From: Planctomycetaceae bacterium
GTDB lineage: Bacteria > Planctomycetota > Planctomycetia > Pirellulales > UBA1268
Assembly (NCBI GenBank): GCA_902629495.1
Contig: CACORA010000026.1
Span: 1-24,305, forward strand
Direction: 5' to 3'
Length of the DNA: 24,305 nt
Of the stretch, positions 7,312 through 14,364 are shown in pieces. The stretch's first letter is position 1. Each line of letters starts with the position of its first letter. The position numbers and the translations under genes were made by a program. The notes beneath the pieces are model-generated. The model saw only the letters and a list, made by a program, of their open reading frames with translations. It was not told the origin of the DNA and made no database searches.

Positions 7312-10300
7312 CTAATCAATGTACAGGACTTCATTTGTGTTGAAAAAAGCATGGAGAAGAGCAGCTCGTGCCTGATCATGGGGGGGAAGTTGCTGGTGTG
7401 TATCGTGATCGACTACGGCATGATTGTTTTGTCCGGATATATCCTGTCCGATTGCTGTGGCGTTACGAAACTGCCAATGAAGGACAGGATTACGATGCGT
7501 CTCAGATGCAATGTCATGTTCAGACAGTGTGGCAGCACTCAGCTTGAAGTCGGCGATAAGGCCATCCCACCGATGTGCATCGCCACGACGACCGAGTCTG
7601 AGGGGCTGGCCAGTTTGAATGAATCGAGTGACCTCATGAGGTACATGGGCTTTTTGGGATGCAGAATTATTCTTGCCGAGCTTGCGAAGAAAGAATGTGA
7701 TGCCATTTTCTGAACGGTCAGCAAGATCCACACTCACAGCAACAAAATACGGTTGATTGAGTTCAAGATGGAGATTCGACGGAATGACTTCGTAATGAAT
7801 ATTTTCTCCGTCATCTGTTTTCCCAACAAGTTGAAGAATGAGATTTCGAGGTTTATAGCGGCTCTTTGTTGAGGTGATGCCGAATGACCATCCAGGCTGT
7901 TTGGGATCACCAGTCCATGTTGATGCAATGACCCGCACCTTTGCATCCTTGAAGAGCGAACGGAGGAGAATGTGTGCCTGAACCGTAAAATGAGATGTTG
8001 GGAGGTTGTCAGTAGTATCGAAATGAATAGAAAGATCCGCTTCCGATCCAAAACGAACAGCGGGTGTTTGTGACGCTTCCTGAAGGGCCGGCATAACATC
8101 AAGATGCGTGTCTTCGAGGTGGCGCGGTTGATGAGAAACCAGTGTTTCGTAAGCCCGAATAAAGTTTTTCGATTCGACCATTTCATTTTTGGATGGTGGT
8201 CTGCTGAAAAGTCGACGATGCAATGTATTAATGAATTCGATGTCGGAAGTAGATCGCAATGTTCGGGTGATGTTTTGGGATTGGTCCTGAAGCCAGTTTC
8301 CATTTGAAAAGAGCAAGGCTTGTGTGGGCGTTGTTGTTTGATGCCGTTTGCCAGCAGGCTGAACTCGATCAGGTAGGTCGAGGGCGGCTAGAATAGGATC
8401 GGGCTTATTACGAAGAACAGGCCTGTAGATCGCTCGCTGTTTTGACGAATTCGGTGAAATAAGTCCCGATGCATTCAGGACAGAATCCATAAATTCTTCT
8501 CCGGAAAGACGACGCGGATTCATTCGCCACAACAAGGTGTTGTCGGAATCAATAGTTGCGATATGTTTGTCAGGCTTTCGGTTCGATGTCTGGTGGTATG
8601 TTGCAGATGTCAGAATGAGTCGATGGAGCTTCTTAATGCTCCATCCTTCTTTCATAAACCACGTGGCAAGCCAGTCGAGAAGGTCAGGATGACTTGGTGC
8701 AACTCCGAGATGCCCCAGATCGTTTGTTGATGCAGATAAACCTCTGCCAAAGTGCTGTTGCCAGATCCGATTGACCAGTACCCGTGCTGTGAGTGGGTTT
8801 GAAGTATTTGCGATCCAGCGGGCCAGTGCGGTCCGTCGGCCGGTAGTCGATAACACACGTGGTGTTGGTGTAATCACTGCTGCAGCGGGAGAGAAAAGTG
8901 TCGGAAAGCCGGGATTGATAGGCGATGACGCTGATGATTCTGGTATGAACATGGCCGGGGCAACCGTACCGACGTCACTGGCAACAAAAGCCTGCGTGGG
9001 CAGGGGCTCGGGCTTGAGACGGTCATAGGATGAGAGCGTTTTCAGGAGTTGTTGGCGTTGTTCCTGCGCATCTTTCTCAAGGAATTCTTCCAGCTTTTCA
9101 GGATGCAATTCAAATTGTCGTGATGCCATGGCAACGATCTGGTGTTCATACGGCGTGCGATCCATCGGGTTTTTGGCAAGCATGGCCTGGATCTTGGGAG
9201 GAAACATTTCGGGTTTCTGTCCCGTGGCGTGCTTGAGGAGGAGTGGGCGCTCAATCGTGTCGAGACGACGTCGAATGCTGGCTGTTGCGCTTTCCCAAAG
9301 CTGCTGTTGTTCGACATGTTTTGCTAGGACGTCGAGATCTGCAATTGGTCGTGATTCGTTCGGTAGAAAAGCAGCAAAGAAAGATCGAAGCCTGTAGTAG
9401 TCTTTCTGCAACAGTGGATCAAATTTGTGGTCATGGCATCGTGCGCAACGAATGCTTTGGGCAAGAAAGACATCTGCAGTGGTCTCTGTCAGATCATCAA
9501 GTATTTTTTCCCACTGTCCCTCAACATCGCGCTGGTTCCACTCATAAATCCAGTGACGCAGAAACATCGTTCCAATAACCGCATCACGATTACCGGGATC
9601 AATCTCATCTCCGGCAAGTTGTTCCATGACGAAACGATCATACGGCTTATCATTATTGAACGATGCAATAATGTAATTACGATACTGCTTTGCTTGGGGG
9701 CGTTTGTGATCAGCACGGTAGCCATCTGAATCAGCATATCGAACAAGATCAAGCCAGAAGCGAGCTTGATGCTCTCCGTAGGACTGCTGATCCAGCAGAT
9801 CGTCCACAAGCTGTGTGACTGCTTCCGGATCTTGGAGCGTTGTGCCGTTCTTGGTGGAGACAAGAATATGATCGTCTGGAGGAAGACCAGTGATGGCATA
9901 ATGAATTCTTCTCAAAAGCGTCAAGGGAGATGCTCGAGGAGATGGAGAGATTTTTTGCGAAATAAGTTTGGCCTTAACAAAATAATCAATCTCGTTCTGG
10001 CACCATTCCTCGACAGGTTCTGAGAGGGATGGAATCTGGGGTTGAGTAACGGGCTGATAGCACCACCAATCGTGGTCTTTCGCAGTGATTGGATTGGCAG
10101 GAACCAGTACAACGTTTTCTGGCCAAGGAGCACCGCGAAGAATCCAATGCTCTACGGCTTGAATAACATGATCATCAAGCTGACCAGACGGGGGCATTTC
10201 CAGTGACTCATAGCGTAGGGCTTCAAGCAAGCGACTTTTGAGTGGTTGACCGGGTACGATAATGGGTCCAGATTCACCACCTTTGAGTACACCATCGTGT

Positions 10301-10491
10301 GTACTCAGTTTCAGGCTTGCTTCTTGCTTCGTTTCTCCATGGCATCGGATGCAGTGAGTTACGAGCAGCGGTCGGATCTTGACCTCAAAAAGATCATTCT
10401 GCTCTGGGAGACTTGCGGTGGCCGCTTGAATAAAAAAAGAGCAAACAAGACTTGCGAGTAAGACGGAATGAGTAGCTTGAAAAAAATTCAT
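7312..10491 (-). CDS. Exported PSCyt1-DUF1549-DUF1553 protein with C-terminal LamG-like domain
   Basis: A 1059-residue exported protein. From the N-terminus it has a signal peptide (MNFFQATHSV then a hydrophobic run, cleavage near ATA-S), a planctomycete cytochrome C domain with CIRCH at 47-51 and a downstream EMPPSG (Met as possible axial ligand), and DUF1549 (about 162-377) with a second CARCH at 349-353. DUF1553 (about 552-787) follows, with RVLVNRIWQQHFGRG and TSATYHQTS, and then a concanavalin/LamG-like region (about 812-1035). The CxxCH motifs predict covalent heme. The longest reading frame begins at 10530, but the ATG at 10491 is preferred: it is preceded by GAGG (10501-10504 on the opposite strand) and gives a clean signal peptide. 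It is cotranscribed with the DUF1501 gene downstream. The biochemical role of the family is unproven. Confidence 0.93.
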   Translation of the reverse strand: MNFFQATHSVLLASLVCSFFIQAATASLPEQNDLFEVKIRPLLVTHCIRCHGETKQEASLKLSTHDGVLKGGESGPIIVPGQPLKSRLLEALRYESLEMPPSGQLDDHVIQAVEHWILRGAPWPENVVLVPANPITAKDHDWWCYQPVTQPQIPSLSEPVEEWCQNEIDYFVKAKLISQKISPSPRASPLTLLRRIHYAITGLPPDDHILVSTKNGTTLQDPEAVTQLVDDLLDQQSYGEHQARFWLDLVRYADSDGYRADHKRPQAKQYRNYIIASFNNDKPYDRFVMEQLAGDEIDPGNRDAVIGTMFLRHWIYEWNQRDVEGQWEKILDDLTETTADVFLAQSIRCARCHDHKFDPLLQKDYYRLRSFFAAFLPNESRPIADLDVLAKHVEQQQLWESATASIRRRLDTIERPLLLKHATGQKPEMFPPKIQAMLAKNPMDRTPYEHQIVAMASRQFELHPEKLEEFLEKDAQEQRQQLLKTLSSYDRLKPEPLPTQAFVASDVGTVAPAMFIPESSASSPINPGFPTLFSPAAAVITPTPRVLSTTGRRTALARWIANTSNPLTARVLVNRIWQQHFGRGLSASTNDLGHLGVAPSHPDLLDWLATWFMKEGWSIKKLHRLILTSATYHQTSNRKPDKHIATIDSDNTLLWRMNPRRLSGEEFMDSVLNASGLISPNSSKQRAIYRPVLRNKPDPILAALDLPDRVQPAGKRHQTTTPTQALLFSNGNWLQDQSQNITRTLRSTSDIEFINTLHRRLFSRPPSKNEMVESKNFIRAYETLVSHQPRHLEDTHLDVMPALQEASQTPAVRFGSEADLSIHFDTTDNLPTSHFTVQAHILLRSLFKDAKVRVIASTWTGDPKQPGWSFGITSTKSRYKPRNLILQLVGKTDDGENIHYEVIPSNLHLELNQPYFVAVSVDLADRSENGITFFLRKLGKNNSASQKAHVPHEVTRFIQTGQPLRLGRRGDAHRWDGLIADFKLSAATLSEHDIASETHRNPVLHWQFRNATAIGQDISGQNNHAVVDHDTHQQLPPHDQARAALLHAFFNTNEVLYID

Positions 10492-10520
10492 TGCTCGTTT
10501 CCTCAGGCTTGCCCTGCACG

Positions 10521-10549
10521 ATTTTCTCACGGGTAGAGCGAGTGGTCAA
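10521..10549 (-). promoter_or_regulatory. Candidate promoter for the DUF1553/DUF1501 operon
   Basis: On the minus strand TTGACC (10544-10549) and GAAAAT (10521-10526) are separated by 17 bp, a good sigma-70-like arrangement. The start of transcription would be near 10514, just upstream of the GAGG ribosome-binding site and the ATG at 10491. It also argues against translation starting at 10530, which would lie upstream of that transcript. This was found by inspection only. Confidence 0.4.
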
Positions 10550-10788
10550 CTTCTTCAGAGGTTCATCGAGGTTGAACACAAAACGTTAGAATTTCACTGC
10601 TTTGCCCTCCCATAATCGAACAGGCAGGTGGATTGTTCAGAGTCCGAAGCACCTTCGTGAAAAGCATGAAGAGCAGCAATGATTTTCAGAGCTTTTCGTC
10701 GATTTCTTATGTTTTGTGGGGGCTGAAGGCACTATGTACAAGGAAAACAGTGCGTTCTTACCCTCTGGGACGTCTCGGGTCTTGCATT

Positions 10789-10807
10789 TTTCGCCTGCTG
10801 GGCGAAA
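10789..10807 (+). promoter_or_regulatory. Hairpin in the rplT leader
   Basis: TTTCGCC (10789-10795) pairs perfectly with GGCGAAA (10801-10807) around the loop TGCTG, ending 39 bases before the rplT start. L20 represses its own operon by binding leader RNA in E. coli and Bacillus, so a leader structure is expected in principle. There is nothing here beyond position and stem quality to show that this hairpin is the binding site. Confidence 0.35.
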
Positions 10808-10846
10808 TTAATGGATTCCTACATCATTGTCAGAAAGCATCGAGAT

Positions 10847-11224
10847 ATGCGTACAAAAAGTGCCGTTCCACGCCACCGTGCAAAAAAACGTTTGTTCAAG
10901 CGAGTGAAGGGCTCTGTCGGTGGGCGAAGAAAACTGCTTCGCACAGCGAAAGAGTCTGTTATTCGAGCTGGAGTTTTTGCCCGACGTGATCGTCGTCGAA
11001 AGAAGAGAGAATTTCGTCGTCTGTGGATCATTCGAATCAATGCTGCCTGTCGTCAACGTGGACTCCGTTATAGTCAGTTTATTGCTGGCTTGGAGAAGAT
11101 CGGTTGTGAACTCGACCGGCGAACGCTGTCTGAGATGGCGGTTCTTGATCCAACTGGCTTTGATGCTGTTGTAGAAAATGTTCGACAAGGCCTAGGTTTG
11201 CCTGAGCCCGTGACTGCGAGCTGA
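10847..11224 (+). CDS. rplT: Large ribosomal subunit protein bL20
   Basis: A 23S rRNA-binding assembly protein of the 50S subunit; 125 residues, very basic, in the normal range for bL20. The core [20 protein letters not shown] and the following [16 protein letters not shown] match L20 closely, as does the C-terminal globular part with [17 protein letters not shown]. The frame extends upstream to an ATG at 10811. I chose the ATG at 10847 because it gives [18 protein letters not shown], matching the usual L20 N-terminus, whereas the upstream 12 residues do not. No strong Shine-Dalgarno is visible. It is followed 23 bases later by pheS, the common rplT-pheS-pheT order, but the usual infC and rpmI upstream partners are absent here. 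Confidence 0.95.
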   Translation: MRTKSAVPRHRAKKRLFKRVKGSVGGRRKLLRTAKESVIRAGVFARRDRRRKKREFRRLWIIRINAACRQRGLRYSQFIAGLEKIGCELDRRTLSEMAVLDPTGFDAVVENVRQGLGLPEPVTAS

Positions 11225-11247
11225 CTTCTTTGAAGGGAGTCTCGTTC

Positions 11248-12261
11248 GTGGCAGACGTTTCACTCGATGCATTTCTGGCGAAAATTAATGCCCTCCAAAA
11301 TGAGGCTTCAGCCACGCTTGATGATGCTTCTGACGCGCCATCTGTTGAAGCGGCTCGTGTTGAGTTTCTTGGTGCGCGTAGTGGTCGGTTGAAAGCCATT
11401 CAGAAAATGCTCGGAGGACTTTCATCGGCTGATAAGCCTGCAGCAGGTCGTCATTTCAATGAGTTAAAAAAAGCTATTACGAACCTTTTGTCGTCGGCTC
11501 AAGAACGATTGCTTCGTGAAGAGTCCACCATTGAGGCCGTGGATATAACGTTACCTGGTCAGGCATTTAGATTTGGTCATCTCCATCCTATTACGCAGAC
11601 TATTCGTCGTGTTCAGGAGATTATGTCACGGCTTGGTTTTGAAAGTGTGACAGGTCCTGAGGTTGAAGATCAGTGGCATAATTTTGAGGCACTGGCGATT
11701 CCTAGTGAGCACCCAGCCCGAGATCCTTTGGATAACTTCTATCTGGCTGTTGCACAGGGGAGCGATCCACTTCTTCTCCGCTCACAAACCAGCACAGTTC
11801 AAATTCGAGTGATGGAGGAAAGAAAGCCACCGCTCAGAATCGTTTCCCTTGGCCGTGTCTATCGACCAGACACTGCGGATGCAACGCACTATCCAATGTT
11901 TCATCAGGTTGAAGGACTTCTTGTTGAGTCAGGAACGACCATGGCTCATCTCAAGAGCGTTCTTCGGTTTTTTGCATCAAGTTTTCTTGGGGGTGATGTG
12001 AAGGTACGCTTTCGCCCCTCATTTTTCCCTTTTACCGAACCAAGCGTCGAAGTTGATATGGAGTGGGGGGGACGATGGATTGAAATGGGTGGCGCTGGCA
12101 TGGTCGATCCCGCCGTATTGGAGGCGGTTGGCTATGATCCCGATGCAGTGACAGGTTTTGCCTTTGGACTTGGTGTCGAGCGGATTGCTGCTCGTAAATA
12201 TGGTGTAGCTGATATACGCGATTTTTATCGTAACGACGTTCGATTCCTTCAGCAATTCTGA
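11248..12261 (+). CDS. pheS: Phenylalanyl-tRNA synthetase alpha subunit
   Basis: The catalytic subunit of the alpha2-beta2 enzyme that charges tRNA-Phe; 337 residues. The N-terminal coiled-coil part (about 1-95) is followed by the class II catalytic core: [38 protein letters not shown] and the motif 3 region [13 protein letters not shown], ending in the characteristic NDVRFLQQF. The longest frame begins with a TTG at 11230. I prefer the GTG at 11248 because GGGAG at 11235-11239 sits eight bases in front of it and the protein then starts at a typical place. It is the second gene of the rplT-pheS-pheT operon; pheT begins seven bases after the stop codon. Confidence 0.96.
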   Translation: MADVSLDAFLAKINALQNEASATLDDASDAPSVEAARVEFLGARSGRLKAIQKMLGGLSSADKPAAGRHFNELKKAITNLLSSAQERLLREESTIEAVDITLPGQAFRFGHLHPITQTIRRVQEIMSRLGFESVTGPEVEDQWHNFEALAIPSEHPARDPLDNFYLAVAQGSDPLLLRSQTSTVQIRVMEERKPPLRIVSLGRVYRPDTADATHYPMFHQVEGLLVESGTTMAHLKSVLRFFASSFLGGDVKVRFRPSFFPFTEPSVEVDMEWGGRWIEMGGAGMVDPAVLEAVGYDPDAVTGFAFGLGVERIAARKYGVADIRDFYRNDVRFLQQF

Positions 12262-12267
12262 GCCGCA

Positions 12268-14349
12268 ATGATTCTTTCTCGAAACTGGTTGGCAGATTAC
12301 GTTCACCTTGATGCTCCGACAGAAGAGGTTGTGGAACGACTGTTAATGGCTGGGCTGAACCATGAGTCGACATCCACCCACGGGGGTGATGAAGCAATTG
12401 AAATAGAGGTTACGAGCAACCGTCCAGACTGGCTTGGGCATATTGGAGTTGCTCGTGAACTGGCAGTCTTATTCGGCAGTGGGCTTGCTATCCCGGATCC
12501 TCAGCCTCGTGAAGAGGAGCCTTCTGCGAGTAGTAGTGTTTCGATCAGCCTTACCGCATCTGATATGTGTCCGTACTACTGTGGTCGAGTCATTCGTGGT
12601 GTGAAGATTGGCCCGAGTCCACAGTGGCTCATCGACAAACTTGCAACTGTTGGAGTGACAAGCGTCAATAATGTTGTCGATATTACAAATTATGTGATGC
12701 TGGAATGTGGCCAACCACTCCATGCATTTGATCTTGATAAAGTACATGATTCTCACATCATCGTGCGACGTGCAAAGAAAGACGAAGAATTTCTTGCAAT
12801 CAATCACAAGACATATTCGCTGACAGAGGAAATGTGTGTCATTGCTGATACAGAGAGGCCGATTGCCCTCGCAGGTGTGATGGGAGGAGCAGATTCAGAA
12901 ATTAGTGATTCAACAACAGATGTTTTTCTGGAGTCTGCACAATTTGCCCCACTAGCTGTACGCGCAGCAGCCCGTGGACTGGTGCTGGCGAGTGGTTCTT
13001 CCTATCGGTTCGAGCGAGGTCCGGATCCTGCTGCTGTTGAGTGGGCAAGTCTCCGTGCGGCAGCCTTGATACTTGAGATAGCTGGTGGCACTCTCTCAAG
13101 TGGCATTGTCGAGGCAGGAACGTTGGCCTGTTCACCAGCATCCATCGACTTCCGTCATCACCGTGTGGAACAGGTGCTCGGCATCGATGTTCCATTGGCT
13201 CGGCAAAAGAAAATTCTGCAGGATTTGGGATTTATCTCGGAAGAGAGTCATGCCGAAGCGTCTCGCTGGCTGGCCCCGACGTGGCGAAGGGATGCATATA
13301 GAGAGATCGACCTTATCGAAGAAGTTGCCAGAATTGAGGGCTATGACAAGGTTCCTGAAGATCAGGCGATATCTGCAAGGCCTGTTGAATTGTCTTGTAC
13401 GGAGCGAGCTACTCGGGCTGTTGCGGAGGTGTTGGTTGCTGCCGGTTTCTGTGAAGCGATGACTCGAAGTGTTGTGACAGAAGCGTTTGAAGTTGTCGAA
13501 AGCCCCTGGACAGGATTGCCACCCTTCGTTTGTCGTCCTGCACTCATTCGAGGTGCTGACCGGCTGCGTCGGACACTTCTCCCAAGTTTGTTAGATGCAC
13601 GCCTTGCATCGTTATCAGTCGGTGCACCGCACGCAGAGCTTTTTGAGATTGCTCATGCATACCTTCCATCTCCTTCTGAAAACAATGAGGCTCCTCGAAG
13701 TCAATCGCCTGCTGAAGAACCACTTCTGGCATCGCTTGCGACGGAAGGCGATTATTTTCGTGCAAAAGGGCTTGCAGAAGAGATATTCAAAAAACTTCGA
13801 ATAGGCGTTGTTGATCAAGAAAACGGTCAGCGTTCTTCTATAGAATATCGACCCATCCAAACCGAGCTCCTCGAGTGTGGAAGGGCAGCGGAGGTGGTTC
13901 TGCACCGTGCTGAGGATCTGCCGGTACGTGTTGGTGTACTTGGGGAGGTAAGCGAGAAGTCATTGAAAATGTTTTCACAGAGTGGCCCGGTCTCGGTGGT
14001 TGAACTTCGAATTGACCTTCTCGATTTTGCAATTTCTGAAGAACGAAAGATTGTTCGTCCGAGTGACTTTCCAGCTGTGGAGAGGGACATCAATCTGGTT
14101 GTGAGTGACGAGATCTCCTGGGCCGATATTTCAGCAGCTATTCATGCTGCGGCGGAAGGGCTACTCGAACAGTGCCGTCTTGTGCAGGTTTGGCACGATG
14201 TGGAACGGCTTGGGGAAGAGAAGAAAAGTGTCGTCGTAGCACTTCGCTTGCGAAGCTCTGAGGGAACGCTTTCTGGTGAGGAAGCGAGTCGCATCATGAC
14301 ATCCATACTTGACGAGTGTGCCAAGCGAGTGGGAGCAGTGCTTCGCTAA
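12268..14349 (+). CDS. pheT: Phenylalanyl-tRNA synthetase beta subunit, short form
   Basis: The beta subunit of PheRS, needed for tRNA recognition and editing of Tyr-tRNA-Phe. It has 693 residues, about 100 fewer than the E. coli-type subunit. The N-terminal MILSRNWLADYV box is joined within a few residues to EIEVTSNRPDWLGHIG. The EMAP-II/OB-fold tRNA-binding domain that normally lies between them (roughly residues 40-150 in E. coli) is therefore missing. The rest is complete: the B3/B4 editing region (VNNVVDITNYVM, GQPLHAFD), the B5 region and catalytic-like core (RDAYREIDLIEEVARIEGYD), and the C-terminal anticodon-binding FDX-ACB domain from RPSDFPAVERDINLV. The junction is clean with no frame change, so this is a real short form, apparently a lineage trait and not a broken gene. 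Confidence 0.96.
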   Translation: MILSRNWLADYVHLDAPTEEVVERLLMAGLNHESTSTHGGDEAIEIEVTSNRPDWLGHIGVARELAVLFGSGLAIPDPQPREEEPSASSSVSISLTASDMCPYYCGRVIRGVKIGPSPQWLIDKLATVGVTSVNNVVDITNYVMLECGQPLHAFDLDKVHDSHIIVRRAKKDEEFLAINHKTYSLTEEMCVIADTERPIALAGVMGGADSEISDSTTDVFLESAQFAPLAVRAAARGLVLASGSSYRFERGPDPAAVEWASLRAAALILEIAGGTLSSGIVEAGTLACSPASIDFRHHRVEQVLGIDVPLARQKKILQDLGFISEESHAEASRWLAPTWRRDAYREIDLIEEVARIEGYDKVPEDQAISARPVELSCTERATRAVAEVLVAAGFCEAMTRSVVTEAFEVVESPWTGLPPFVCRPALIRGADRLRRTLLPSLLDARLASLSVGAPHAELFEIAHAYLPSPSENNEAPRSQSPAEEPLLASLATEGDYFRAKGLAEEIFKKLRIGVVDQENGQRSSIEYRPIQTELLECGRAAEVVLHRAEDLPVRVGVLGEVSEKSLKMFSQSGPVSVVELRIDLLDFAISEERKIVRPSDFPAVERDINLVVSDEISWADISAAIHAAAEGLLEQCRLVQVWHDVERLGEEKKSVVVALRLRSSEGTLSGEEASRIMTSILDECAKRVGAVLR

Positions 14350-14364
14350 AAAATGTGTTAGCGA
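14343..14364. other. Inverted repeat formed by two convergent stop codons
   Basis: TCGCTAA (14343-14349) and TTAGCGA (14358-14364) form a perfect 7-bp stem with an 8-base loop. Each arm holds the last sense codon (CGC, Arg) and the TAA stop of one of the two convergent genes, pheT and the DUF11 gene, which are only 8 bp apart. It could act as a weak bidirectional terminator, but no T tract follows on either side. Confidence 0.4.

Larger units (their letters stand above)
10492..10846. other. Divergent intergenic region between the DUF1553 operon and rplT
   Basis: These 355 bp separate two divergent operons. They hold the candidate minus-strand promoter at 10521-10549 and a hairpin at 10789-10807 in front of rplT. 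No L35 (rpmI) or IF3 (infC) reading frame was found in any plus-strand frame here, and no RNA gene was recognised. The long frame from 10633 running into rplT is a shadow with no conserved character. Confidence 0.6.

Noticed and set aside
10492..10530. Upstream start of the DUF1553 gene at 10530
   Set aside because: The 13 extra residues are strongly basic and spoil the signal peptide, and the candidate promoter would start transcription near 10514, inside this extension.
10808..10846. Upstream extension of rplT from the ATG at 10811
   Set aside because: The 12 added residues do not fit the L20 N-terminus, while the ATG at 10847 gives the expected MRTKSAV-type start; the leader hairpin lies just before 10811.
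10633..10989. A 118-residue plus-strand reading frame overlapping rplT
   Set aside because: It overlaps rplT in another frame, shows no family features and is not L35; it is a shadow.
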